In this document: positions 36,001 to 44,412 of the stretch, piece by piece | Layout: each line of letters starts with the position of its first letter | Position numbering within the stretch: the first letter of the stretch is position 1 | From: JBBSOK01 sp965219125 | GTDB lineage: Bacteria; Bacteroidota; Bacteroidia; Flavobacteriales; Flavobacteriaceae | Length of the DNA stretch: 64,000 nt | Direction: 5' to 3' | Assembly (NCBI GenBank): GCA_965219125.1 | Contig: CBDCMO010000002.1 | Span: 2,046,001-2,110,000 of the forward strand | Translations under genes and position numbers: made by a program | Notes under the pieces: generated by a model | What the model saw: the letters and a program-made list of their open reading frames with translations, nothing else | Databases searched by the model: none | What the model was told of the DNA's origin: nothing

Positions 36001-36378
36001 ATGGGATTATTGAATAAAATTTTAGGAAATGCAAGTGAAGTTTCTTCAGAAAAACTGAATGAAAAATACGGTCGATTATTAGTTGAAGGCGAAAACGTTG
36101 AATTGGGTTTTCAACTTTTAAGAGATGTTTTTATGTTTACCAATAAACGGTTGATATTAATAGATGTCCAAGGTTTTACAGGTAGTAAAGCCGAATATAA
36201 AAGTATGCCTTACAAACATATTTCCAGATTTTCTCTAGAAACTGCAGGAACTTTTGATCTCGATGCAGAACTTAAAATTTGGATTTCAAGCGAAGATCTT
36301 CCAACCGTAAGTAAAAAATTCAACAAAAGTATTGATGTATATGAAGTGCAGCGATATTTAGCAAGTAAAGTTTTATAA
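36001..36378 (+). CDS. PH-domain (bPH) protein
   Basis: 125 residues from ATG 36001 (a TTG lies one codon earlier). The pattern YGRLLVEGENVELGFQLLRDVFMFTNKRLILIDVQGFTG ... KSMPYKHISRFSLETAG is the bacterial pleckstrin-homology fold of the YvbH/DUF1696 kind. Cytoplasmic. Role unknown, possibly envelope or stress related. Five bases after the flippase gene. Confidence 0.8.
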   Translation: MGLLNKILGNASEVSSEKLNEKYGRLLVEGENVELGFQLLRDVFMFTNKRLILIDVQGFTGSKAEYKSMPYKHISRFSLETAGTFDLDAELKIWISSEDLPTVSKKFNKSIDVYEVQRYLASKVL

Positions 36379-36393
36379 ATTAAAAAGCATCTT

Positions 36394-36828
36394 TTGAAAA
36401 TTAAAATCATTAATAAATCCAATCACCCGATACCTTCCTACGAAACTATTTTTTCCGCTGGAATGGATTTGCGGGCAAATTGTATTGAACCATCAACCCT
36501 AAAACCCTTGCAACGCGCAATAGTAAAAACAGGTTTGTTTATTGAACTTCCAATAGGTTATGAAGCACAAGTAAGGCCAAGAAGCGGTCTTGCCGCAAAA
36601 AAAGGAATAACGGTTTTAAACAGTCCCGGGACGATAGATGCTGATTATCGAGGAGAAATTGGCGTGATACTTGTAAACCTTTCCAACGAAGATTTTACCA
36701 TAAATCATGGAGAACGCATTGCACAATTGATAATCGCAAAACACGAACGCGCCGTTTGGGAAGAAGTTGAAGTTTTGGGTGAAACTTCACGTGGCGAAGG
36801 TGGTTTTGGGAGTACGGGTAATAAATAA
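36394..36828 (+). CDS. dut: dUTP diphosphatase
   Basis: 144 residues from a TTG start. All five trimeric dUTPase motifs are present: AGMDLRAN, RPRSGLAAKKGI, GTIDADYRGEIGVILVN, GERIAQLIIAKHE and the C-terminal RGEGGFGSTG. It hydrolyses dUTP to dUMP and pyrophosphate, which keeps uracil out of DNA and feeds dTMP synthesis. Confidence 0.96.
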   Translation: MKIKIINKSNHPIPSYETIFSAGMDLRANCIEPSTLKPLQRAIVKTGLFIELPIGYEAQVRPRSGLAAKKGITVLNSPGTIDADYRGEIGVILVNLSNEDFTINHGERIAQLIIAKHERAVWEEVEVLGETSRGEGGFGSTGNK

Positions 36829-36842
36829 TTAAAAATTTTTTT

Positions 36843-37787
36843 ATGAAAAATGTATTAGTTTGTTTTTTGATTGCGCTTACATCTACAGCACTTTTGTCTC
36901 AAGAAAGCGACATTACAGAAGTTAGCGAAAAAGCCTGTACTTGTCTTGATGATATAGATCTTCATTTAGAAAGAACGGAGCGCTATAAAAAAATCAAAGC
37001 ATGTATTACATCTGCAAATATGCAGGTTCAGCTTAGTGAAACCTTAAAAACTTTAGCTGACGCCAAAATAGATTCAATCGCAAATCAAACTGTCACTTTG
37101 TTGGATACTTCAACAGATTCTAAAAAGAAATTTAACATCTATCTTGAAAAAGACTATAAAGAGATAGAGAAAGAGTTACTTGCCAACTGTCCCAGAATGC
37201 GAAGATTAATGATGAATGAAGAGCAATTGCAGGATAATTCGGTTTCTACAAATATTACCGCAATAGATTTATATAACGAAGGCCAAGCATTCTACGACAA
37301 GCAAGACTATGAAAAGGCGATAGCGTTATTTAAACAATGTTTGGAGATAGATTCAAAATTTGCATACGCTTGGGATAACCTTGGCATTAGCTATCGAAAA
37401 TCTGGAGATTACAAAAATGCGATTAAGGCTTATAAAAAATCGTTGAATCTTGTAAAAGATGGAAGGACACCATTATTGAATATTCCAATCGCTTATGAAT
37501 TTTTAAAAGAATACGATAAAGCAATTGACACCTATAAAAAGTATATAAAAATATATCCGGAAGACCCGGAAGGCTATTATGGAATCGGCAGAATGTACCA
37601 TCTTCAGGGCGATTACGAAAACGCGTTGGACAATATTATGAAGTCTTACATAATGTACAATGAAGTTAAAAGCCCGTATGCCAGAGATGCTGAAAGTAAC
37701 TTATCACTATTTTACAAGGAATTAAAAGAATTAAATAAGCTAGATCTTTTTGAGAAAATGGCTGAAAAATATAAAATTACATATTAA
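36843..37787 (+). CDS. Secreted tetratricopeptide-repeat protein
   Basis: 314 residues with a signal peptide (MKNVLVCFLIALTSTALLSQ). The N-terminal part has a conserved Cys pair (EKACTCLDDIDLHLERTERYKKIKACI). TPR repeats follow: AIDLYNEGQAFYDKQDYEKAIALFKQCLEID, YAWDNLGISYRKSGDYKNAIKAYKKSL and PEGYYGIGRMYHLQGDYENALDNIMKSY. Probably a periplasmic scaffold. The stop overlaps the next ATG by one base. Confidence 0.8.
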   Translation: MKNVLVCFLIALTSTALLSQESDITEVSEKACTCLDDIDLHLERTERYKKIKACITSANMQVQLSETLKTLADAKIDSIANQTVTLLDTSTDSKKKFNIYLEKDYKEIEKELLANCPRMRRLMMNEEQLQDNSVSTNITAIDLYNEGQAFYDKQDYEKAIALFKQCLEIDSKFAYAWDNLGISYRKSGDYKNAIKAYKKSLNLVKDGRTPLLNIPIAYEFLKEYDKAIDTYKKYIKIYPEDPEGYYGIGRMYHLQGDYENALDNIMKSYIMYNEVKSPYARDAESNLSLFYKELKELNKLDLFEKMAEKYKITY

Positions 37788-38803
37788 TGAAAATAATAGT
37801 CCCAATGGCAGGCCAAGGTTCACGCCTTCGCCCACATACATTACGAGTTCCAAAACCGTTGATTCCCGTCGCCGGAAAACCAATTGTTCATCAATTGGTA
37901 ACCGATATTGTAGGTATTTTAGATCAGAAAATTGAAGAAATAGCCTTTATTCTCGGCGATCCGGCGTTTTTTGAAGATAAAGTTGTGGCAAGCCTTGAAA
38001 AACTTGCAAAAGATTTGGGTGCGAAATCTACAATTTATCGTCAATTAGAACCTAAAGGTACTGGTCATGCAATAATGTGCGCCGAGCCATCACTTTCAGG
38101 CCCAGCCGTTATTGCGTATGCTGACACGTTAATTAGAGCTGATTTTAATTTAGACCAAACTGCCGATGCCGTAATCTGGACAAAAAAAGTAGATAATCCG
38201 CAGGCTTACGGCGTAGTAAATTTGAATGAAAAAAATGAAATAATTGAATTGGTTGAAAAACCCGAAACATTTGTCAGCGATCAGGCGGTAATCGGTATTT
38301 ATTATTTCAAAGATGTTGCGCAACTTAAAAATGAACTGCAATATGTTTTGGACAACAACATCCTAAACAGTGGCGAATACCAAATAAATGATGGTATTAA
38401 AAGAATGATGGCCAATGGAAAAATCTTTAAAACCGGTACGGTTGCTGAATGGATGGATTGTGGAAACAAAGAAGTAACTGTTGAAACAAACACAAGAATG
38501 TTAGGTTTTTTGCAAGAAGACGGCAAGAATTTAATTTCGAAAAATATAGTTTCAGAAAATTCAAAAATTATGGAGCCTTGTTTTATCGGGGAAGGTGTAA
38601 AATTGAAAAATAGTAAAGTTGGCCCATTCGTTTCAATTGGAGAAAATACCATTGTTGAAAATAGCACCATAAAAAACAGCATAATTCAGACAAATACGAT
38701 TATTAAAAATGCCACTTTAGACAATGCAATGATAGGAAATCACGCTACCTTTGATGGGAAATTTACCAACGTAAGCTTGGGTGATTATTCTGAGTTGAAA
38801 TAG
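37787..38803 (+). CDS. Sugar-1-phosphate nucleotidyltransferase with left-handed beta-helix
   Basis: 338 residues. N-terminal nucleotidyl-transfer domain: MKIIVPMAGQGSRLRPHTLRVPKPLIPVAGKP, GTGHAIMCAEPSL, AYADTLIRADF and ELVEKPETF. C-terminal hexapeptide-like helix from about residue 250 (NIVSENSKIMEPCFIGEGVKLKNSKVGPFVSIGENTIVENS). It couples NTP with a sugar-1-phosphate (glucose or mannose by family; not decidable here) to give an activated sugar for surface glycans. Coupled to the TPR gene upstream. Confidence 0.88.
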   Translation: MKIIVPMAGQGSRLRPHTLRVPKPLIPVAGKPIVHQLVTDIVGILDQKIEEIAFILGDPAFFEDKVVASLEKLAKDLGAKSTIYRQLEPKGTGHAIMCAEPSLSGPAVIAYADTLIRADFNLDQTADAVIWTKKVDNPQAYGVVNLNEKNEIIELVEKPETFVSDQAVIGIYYFKDVAQLKNELQYVLDNNILNSGEYQINDGIKRMMANGKIFKTGTVAEWMDCGNKEVTVETNTRMLGFLQEDGKNLISKNIVSENSKIMEPCFIGEGVKLKNSKVGPFVSIGENTIVENSTIKNSIIQTNTIIKNATLDNAMIGNHATFDGKFTNVSLGDYSELK

Positions 38804-38838
38804 AAAAACAAGAAATTAAGATTGCGTAGAAGCAGCGA

Positions 38839-39138
38839 ATGAAATTTATTGAGAAAAAAATAAAGGAAATTAATAATCTATGTGAAGTATTTCACGTGGA
38901 GCGTCTTTATTTGTTTGGCTCAGCTTCTACAGATACTTTAAAGAAAACAAGTTACTTAGATTTCTTGGTTAAATTTCAATCTTTCGATTTATATTATTAT
39001 TTCGATAATTATGTTCAATTAAAGCAAAAACTCCAAAGTATTTTTAACCATGAAATTGATTTTTTTGAAGAACAATCCTTGCGCAATCCAATACTTATTG
39101 ATTCTATAAACAAGAACAAAAAACTTATTTATGGATGA
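38839..39138 (+). CDS. Minimal nucleotidyltransferase (MNT) protein with a lost catalytic Asp
   Basis: 99 residues. The core LYLFGSASTDTLKKTSYLDFLVKF has the GS motif at residues 27-28, but the second motif reads S-Y-L-D where active MNT proteins have S-D-x-D; Tyr39 (TAC, 38953-38955) replaces the first Asp. The third acid is kept in HEIDFF. Family knowledge: MNT proteins pair with HEPN toxins and neutralise them by AMP transfer, which needs both Asp residues. The next frame holds only a 31-residue peptide, not a full HEPN gene. Confidence 0.75.
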   Translation: MKFIEKKIKEINNLCEVFHVERLYLFGSASTDTLKKTSYLDFLVKFQSFDLYYYFDNYVQLKQKLQSIFNHEIDFFEEQSLRNPILIDSINKNKKLIYG

Positions 39139-39226
39139 AAGGATAAAAAATATCTGGTCAATATTAAGAAACGATCTTCCAAAACCCAAAATGGAAGTAC
39201 TTAATATTTTAAAAGAAGAAAATTAG
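39131..39226 (+). CDS. 31-residue peptide overlapping the MNT gene
   Basis: ATG at 39131 overlaps the MNT stop. Sequence MDERIKNIWSILRND ... LNILKEEN, a start reminiscent of HEPN/DUF86 partners (MDERI) but cut off at the length of one helix. It ends one base before the next gene's TTG start. Could be a relic of the toxin gene, a coupling peptide, or chance. Confidence 0.35.
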   Translation: MDERIKNIWSILRNDLPKPKMEVLNILKEEN

Positions 39227-40594
39227 TTGAATTTAAAATCTATCATATTATTTTTTCTCTTCGGAATCTTCCTATTTCCGAAGCAACTCATTGCGCAAGA
39301 AACCGAGCCGCCAACAGACGATCTTGGCGATGTTTCGGATGCTTTTCAGGAAAACTTTTTTGAAGGTTTAAAGCAAAAAGGAATTGAAAATTACGAGCTT
39401 GCTTTAGAAGCACTCAACAAAGCCGAAAAAGCAGCAAAAGGTGAAAAAAATAACCAAGCCGTTGTATATTTTGAAATGGCGAAAAACCTAAAAGAACTTA
39501 AACGCTATCCCCAAGCGGAACAAAATCTTGAAAAAACGCTGCAACTTGTGGGTGATAGGATTGATGTTTTAGAAGAACTTTATGATTTATACTATCAACA
39601 AAACGATTATGTAAAGGCAATTCCGTTAGTTCAAAAATTAATTCCTTTTGATGAAGATTATAAAGAAGATCTTGCAAGCTTATATGTACGCACCAAACAG
39701 TACAACCAAGCTGTAACGTTGCTGGATGAACTGGATGCAAGTTGGGGTGAAAGCGATTATCGAGATGCATTGCGCACCCAAGTTTATAAAATCACGGGAA
39801 ATACGGCAGGGCAAATTGAGCGGTTGGAAACAAAGATTGAGGACAATCCAAAAAGCGAGAAAGAAGCTTTAAAACTTATTTATTTGTATAGCGAACAGGG
39901 CGAAAATCAAAAAGCATTTGAGTCCGCAAAAAAATTATTTGAAACGAATCCGAAAAGTGAATTGGTACATTTGGCGCTTTATAAATTCTATTTAGCTGAA
40001 GGTAACGCAGCTGAAGCCTTAAAAAGCATGAAAATTGTTTTTGCCAGCAACGATATTGATACTGAAAGCAAATATAAAGTTTTGGGCGATTTTATTCAGT
40101 TTGTGAATGCAAATCCTACCTATGAAAATGAACTTGAAAAAGTAGTAGCACTTTTTTCCGATGAAAATTCTGCTACGGTTTATTTGAAGTTGGGGGAATA
40201 TTATTTTGAAAAAGGCAATAAAGAAGATGCCCTAAAGTTTTATGAATTAGGAACTACAAAAGCACCTGAAAATTATAATTTACTGAAAAGCACCGTACTT
40301 TTGCAAATTGATTTTAAAAAATTTGAACAAGCTGCAAAATTAAGTGAAAGAGCAATGGAACAATTTCCGGCGCAACCTTTGTTTTATTTGCTGAATGGCG
40401 TTTCCAATAATGGGTTAAAAAATTCAGATAAAGCAATAGAATCTTTGGAAATGGGACTTGATTTTTTGATAGATGACGCAAAAATGGAAAAAGATTTCTA
40501 TAAACAATTATCGGTGGCTTACGCTTTAAAAGGTGATTCTAAAAACGCAGCAAATTATGCCAATAAGAGTGCTGATATAAAAACTACCAATTAA
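39227..40594 (+). CDS. Periplasmic TPR-repeat protein
   Basis: 455 residues from TTG. Signal peptide (LKSIILFFLFGIFLFPKQLIAQ), then repeated TPR helices across almost the whole length (ENYELALEALNKAEKAAKG, YPQAEQNLEKTLQLVGD, YVKAIPLVQKLIPF, NKEDALKFYELGTTKAPENY). It forms a tight run with the DUF4292 lipoprotein (4-base gap) and the EnvC-like factor; in Flavobacteriaceae this trio is conserved and envelope-related. Exact job unknown. Confidence 0.8.
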   Translation: MNLKSIILFFLFGIFLFPKQLIAQETEPPTDDLGDVSDAFQENFFEGLKQKGIENYELALEALNKAEKAAKGEKNNQAVVYFEMAKNLKELKRYPQAEQNLEKTLQLVGDRIDVLEELYDLYYQQNDYVKAIPLVQKLIPFDEDYKEDLASLYVRTKQYNQAVTLLDELDASWGESDYRDALRTQVYKITGNTAGQIERLETKIEDNPKSEKEALKLIYLYSEQGENQKAFESAKKLFETNPKSELVHLALYKFYLAEGNAAEALKSMKIVFASNDIDTESKYKVLGDFIQFVNANPTYENELEKVVALFSDENSATVYLKLGEYYFEKGNKEDALKFYELGTTKAPENYNLLKSTVLLQIDFKKFEQAAKLSERAMEQFPAQPLFYLLNGVSNNGLKNSDKAIESLEMGLDFLIDDAKMEKDFYKQLSVAYALKGDSKNAANYANKSADIKTTN

Positions 40595-40598
40595 TTTT

Positions 40599-41372
40599 AT
40601 GAGATTTAAACAAGGATTTTTTTTATTGATTATAGGAGTTTTAACGAGTTGCGGTGGCTCGAAAAAATTGGCAACAAATGATGAAAATGTGGCTGTTGCC
40701 AAAATTATTGCTAACCATAACGAAGCTTTTCCAGAGTTTAAAACACTTGCTGCACGAATTCAAGTTGCGTACGAAGATGACAAAAAATCGCAAAGCATCA
40801 CGACAAGTCTTCGTATTGAAAAAGACAAGAATATTTGGATAAAGGCTTCATTTTTAGGCGTTACGCTTGCAAAGATTTTAATAACTCCAAACCGTGTTAG
40901 TTTTTACGAAACAATTGGCAGAACATATTTCGATGGCGATTTTGCTTTGGTTAGCGATTTTTTAGGAACAGAAATTAACTTTCAACAAGCACAGGCACTG
41001 TTATTGGGACAATCTATTTTTAATTTGAAAGATGGTGTTTACACATCGCAAAGCCAGTTAGGTAATTTTAAATTGTCACCAAAAAAACAAGATTCCAATT
41101 TTATATATTCAATATTGTTACATTCAAAAAATTATAAAGTTAGTAGTGAAACGCTTTCGCAACCTTCAGATAATAGACTTTTGGATGTTCGTTATGGAGA
41201 GTATCAAATTGAAAATGGAAGTTTCTATCCTTCAACAATTGCCATAAACAGTTCAGAAGGTGAAAGTAAAACAACAATCGATTTAAATTACAAGAAAATT
41301 GATTTGAATGTTGATGTTTCATTTCCATTCGATATCCCTGAAGGTTACGAAGAAATTACGTTAGATAAATGA
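40599..41372 (+). CDS. DUF4292 lipoprotein (LolB-like fold suspected)
   Basis: 257 residues. Lipobox LLIIGVLTSCGGSKKL. The mature protein has the DUF4292 pattern: LAARIQVAYEDDKKSQSITTSLRIEKDKNIWIKASFLGVTLAKILITPNRVSFYETIGRTYFDGDFALVSDFLG. A beta-rich protein that may handle lipids at the outer membrane, by resemblance to LolA/LolB-type half-barrels (inference). It overlaps the EnvC-like gene by four bases (ATGA). Confidence 0.85.
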   Translation: MRFKQGFFLLIIGVLTSCGGSKKLATNDENVAVAKIIANHNEAFPEFKTLAARIQVAYEDDKKSQSITTSLRIEKDKNIWIKASFLGVTLAKILITPNRVSFYETIGRTYFDGDFALVSDFLGTEINFQQAQALLLGQSIFNLKDGVYTSQSQLGNFKLSPKKQDSNFIYSILLHSKNYKVSSETLSQPSDNRLLDVRYGEYQIENGSFYPSTIAINSSEGESKTTIDLNYKKIDLNVDVSFPFDIPEGYEEITLDK

Positions 41373-42610
41373 GAAGACTGCCATTATATTTATTCCTATT
41401 TATAGGTCTATTTGCTTCAATACCCTCTTTTGCACAGAAAGATAAACAGGAGCAATTGGAAGACAAACGGCGCGCTATACTACAGGAAATAAAACAAATA
41501 AATTCGTTACTTTCTAAAACGAAAAAACAGGAAAAGTCTGTTCTTACTCAAGTTAATGATCTTAACAAGCGCATCAATATCGGTGAAAATCTTATAAAAG
41601 TAACCAACCAACAAGCAAACGCGCTTACACAAAATATAAATACGAATATCAACCAAATTTCGCAACTCCGGGACGAATTGAAAGTAATGAAAGCCGATTA
41701 TGCGGCGATGATACAGAAATCCTATAAAAGCAAAAGCCAACAAAGTAGGATTATGTTTTTGCTGTCTTCCGAAAGTTTTTTACAGGCTTACAAACGGCTT
41801 CAGTATATGAAACAATATGCTAAATTCCGTAAAAAACAGGGAGAAGGCATTAAACAGAAAACCGAAAAAGTACAGCAATTGAATGCGGGTTTAATTGTTC
41901 AAAAGAAGAAGAAAGAACAGCTTATTTCAGAAAACGAAAAAGCAGGCGACGAACTGAATAAGCAGAAAAAGGAACAGGTTGAATTGGTAGCAAGTTTGAA
42001 AAAGGATGCTGGGAAATATGTAGGCCAAATTAAGGACAAGCAAAAACAAAGTGATGCTATTGAAAGAGAAATTGATGCTTTAATTAGAGAGGCAATAGCT
42101 GAAGCAAACCGAAAAGCCAATGCCAATAAAACGGTAACAACCACAAAAACTACCTCCACCGGTTTCGCCTTAACGCCGGAAGCCAAGGCATTGGCAGTTA
42201 GTTTTGCTAGCAATAAAGGCAAATTACCTTGGCCAGTTGCCAAAGGTGTTGTTATAAAAAGCTATGGAAAACATCAACATCCACAATTTCCAAATGTTAC
42301 AACAAACAGCAACGGAGTAGAAATTGCCACCGATGATAATGCGGAAGCGAGAGCGGTTTTTAACGGTGAGGTAATGCAGATACAAAAAATAAAAGGGGCT
42401 AACCAAGCTGTTTATATTCAGCATGGCGATTATATTACAGTGTATAGCAACTTAACAAATCTAAAAGTTAAAAAGGGTGATAAGGTTTCAACAAACCAAA
42501 CGTTGGGCACAGTTGCCATAAACCCGAATGAAGGTAAGACAGTATTAAAATTCTTGATATATCAAAACACAAATAAAATGAATCCTGCAGATTGGATTTT
42601 GAGGATGTAA
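41369..42610 (+). CDS. EnvC-like murein hydrolase activator with degenerate LytM domain
   Basis: 413 residues. Signal peptide, then long coiled coils (residues about 25-115 and 150-255, KQEQLEDKRRAILQEIKQINSLL ...) and a C-terminal LytM/M23 domain from about 285 (KLPWPVAKGVVIKSYGKH). The zinc ligands of active M23 enzymes are missing: the HxxxD site reads NSNGVEIA and the HxH site reads YSNL. As in E. coli EnvC it should activate amidases at the division septum and not cut peptidoglycan itself. Last gene of the run. Confidence 0.85.
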   Translation: MRRLPLYLFLFIGLFASIPSFAQKDKQEQLEDKRRAILQEIKQINSLLSKTKKQEKSVLTQVNDLNKRINIGENLIKVTNQQANALTQNINTNINQISQLRDELKVMKADYAAMIQKSYKSKSQQSRIMFLLSSESFLQAYKRLQYMKQYAKFRKKQGEGIKQKTEKVQQLNAGLIVQKKKKEQLISENEKAGDELNKQKKEQVELVASLKKDAGKYVGQIKDKQKQSDAIEREIDALIREAIAEANRKANANKTVTTTKTTSTGFALTPEAKALAVSFASNKGKLPWPVAKGVVIKSYGKHQHPQFPNVTTNSNGVEIATDDNAEARAVFNGEVMQIQKIKGANQAVYIQHGDYITVYSNLTNLKVKKGDKVSTNQTLGTVAINPNEGKTVLKFLIYQNTNKMNPADWILRM

Positions 42611-42640
42611 TTTTTTTCAAATTTAATCTGCGCATTTCTC

Positions 42641-43150
42641 CTATAAAAATAGGGCTTTAAGCTCAGTAGCATCTTGAGGCTTCATTTTTCCGGCAAGTAC
42701 TAAACTTAATTGTTTTCTTCGCAATGCCGCGACAAATCTTTCTTTTTCCAATTCAGTTTCAGGAATTAATTCTGGTACCGGAACGGGATTTCCAGATTCA
42801 TTAACAGCAACGAAGGTGTAAATCGCTTCATTTGCTTTGCTTTTCATGCCACTTTCACGATCTTCCAACCAAACATCCATAAAAACTTCCATAGAAGTTT
42901 TAAAAGCACGGGACACGTGTGCTTCAACAGTTACAACACTTCCCAACGGAATCATTTTGTTGAATGCTACGTGGTTTACACTTGCCGTTACAACAATGCG
43001 ACGGCTATGTCTTCTAGCAGCAATACTCGCCGCACGATCCATTCTAGCAAGCAATTCGCCACCAAACATATTGCCAATTGGGTTTGTTTCGCTTGGTAAA
43101 ACTAAATCTGTAATAACTGTTCGGGACTCTTTTGGAGTTTTCGGTTCCAT
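42641..43150 (-). CDS. Acyl-CoA thioesterase (hotdog fold)
   Basis: 169 residues from ATG 43150. A longer reading to 43201 would begin upstream of the promoter-like box at 43166 and is rejected. Motifs: SETNPIGNMFGGELLARMDRAASIAARRHS and VNHVAFNKMIPLGSVVTVEAHV, the YciA/BACH type. It hydrolyses acyl-CoA to fatty acid and CoA in the cytoplasm. Convergent with the EnvC-like gene. Confidence 0.9.
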   Translation of the reverse strand: MEPKTPKESRTVITDLVLPSETNPIGNMFGGELLARMDRAASIAARRHSRRIVVTASVNHVAFNKMIPLGSVVTVEAHVSRAFKTSMEVFMDVWLEDRESGMKSKANEAIYTFVAVNESGNPVPVPELIPETELEKERFVAALRRKQLSLVLAGKMKPQDATELKALFL

Positions 43151-43165
43151 TTTAAAATTTTTGGG

Positions 43166-43173
43166 CAAAGATA
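43166..43173 (-). promoter_or_regulatory. -7 box (TATCTTTG) of the thioesterase gene
   Basis: Reads CAAAGATA on the plus strand, 15 bases before the chosen ATG. It supports the shorter start. Confidence 0.5.
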
Positions 43174-43300
43174 GTCCAAATGTGAGTTTGCGAGGACGCA
43201 AGAATTCGTTAATTATAAAATGAAATCGTAAGTTGGATTATTAGAAGAAGTGAAAAATAGTGGCTTAGATAAAGTTTTAAGATTTAATCTAAAATTGAAC

Positions 43301-44242
43301 TTATTCCGCCAAATCTTTAACCAGCAACCAGACATCGGCATTTTCGGTACGTTTTATTTCATACAGATTTTTCATTGCTTCTTTACGGTCGCTGTAACTA
43401 CTGTACATTACTTGCGTTAAGCCATACCGATTTTCACCAATAAGACGCGGGGAAAAACCTTTTGCTCTGAGTTGGGCAATTTTTTTGTCGGCGTTTTCAG
43501 CTTCACGATAGGCACCGGCGATAATGTGGTAAATTCCTGTTTCCTTTTTTACTTCAACATGTAATGCTGTTAAAGGATTATCTATTACGAAAGTGGCTTC
43601 TTGAATTTGGTTTTCTAATAACGTATTAGCCTTTGCACGCTCGGCGATGTTATGATCTTTAATGTTATTTTCGTACAGTTTAATGCCGCCAAAGCCGCCG
43701 ACAGTTAGAGCAATAAGCGCGATGGCAGCATATTTTAAATATGGTTGAGCTTCGCGTTTTTCGGGGGTAAAACGGATTGGTGCTTTTTCTTCAAGCTTTT
43801 CAACTGCTTCTTTATAAACTTCTCTACTAACTTTTGGTGAAACAAACTGCGTCATCCCAAAAGATGCGGTGCTGAAGTTTTGTTTTTCGGCAGGTTCAAA
43901 TTGTACAGATTTTTCAACGTTTAATTGAAAACTTCCAATACCTTTTATAATTACATTTTCTCCTTCAGATAGCTGTAAAGAAATTGTTCCTGTAAAATTT
44001 CTAATTCTTTGCAGTGCTGTTTCATAACTACACGCTTCAACCGTAGCCACATAATTTGCCAGCAAACCATCGTTGGTTTGCAATCTCCTATTAAAGGAAA
44101 TAGTTTTTGTTGGTGGAAAAAAGGTGTGGGTTTCCGGCTGTAAATAAGCCGACCTATACTGTGTTAATAATGCTCCAAAACCTGGAATTATCACGCAATC
44201 ATAGCGATAAAGTAAATCATTGATGTAGGTAGCCAACTGCAT
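43301..44242 (-). CDS. HU/CCDC81-like and SPOR domain protein
   Basis: 313 residues. Two prokaryotic CCDC81 HU-type domains at the N-terminus (MQLATYINDLLYRYDCVIIPGFGALLTQYRSA; SFNRRLQTNDGLLANYVA ... NVIIKGIGSFQLN). A single membrane helix follows at about 172-190 (YAAIALIALTVGGFGGI), then a C-terminal SPOR domain (GIYHIIAGAYREAENADKKIAQLRAKGFSPRLI). It likely spans the inner membrane with SPOR binding denuded glycan at the septum and the HU part in the cytoplasm. A strong promoter is directly upstream. Confidence 0.88.
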   Translation of the reverse strand: MQLATYINDLLYRYDCVIIPGFGALLTQYRSAYLQPETHTFFPPTKTISFNRRLQTNDGLLANYVATVEACSYETALQRIRNFTGTISLQLSEGENVIIKGIGSFQLNVEKSVQFEPAEKQNFSTASFGMTQFVSPKVSREVYKEAVEKLEEKAPIRFTPEKREAQPYLKYAAIALIALTVGGFGGIKLYENNIKDHNIAERAKANTLLENQIQEATFVIDNPLTALHVEVKKETGIYHIIAGAYREAENADKKIAQLRAKGFSPRLIGENRYGLTQVMYSSYSDRKEAMKNLYEIKRTENADVWLLVKDLAE

Positions 44243-44246
44243 AAAA

Positions 44247-44276
44247 CAAAGATAGTTTTTAATTTATTTTATACAA
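44247..44276 (-). promoter_or_regulatory. Promoter of the SPOR-domain gene (TTG-N19-TATCTTTG)
   Basis: On the minus strand TTG (44276-44274), exactly 19 bases, then TATCTTTG (44254-44247), the best match in the window to the Bacteroidetes consensus. Only four bases separate the box from the ATG, so the transcript should be nearly leaderless. Confidence 0.75.
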
Positions 44277-44412
44277 TTTTTGAATGGTAGTTTTATCAAC
44301 AAATGCTATAATCTATCTGTTTAAGAACATTCTAAGAATTCAGGCCCAAAAAATATCCTTTTAGTATCTTTTGAATTTCAATGAGAATCTTTCTTCAATT
44401 TTAGCTCAAATC

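Noticed and set aside
42837..43223. 128-codon plus-strand ORF opposite the thioesterase
   Set aside because: It is antisense to a clear hotdog-fold gene with all motifs intact.
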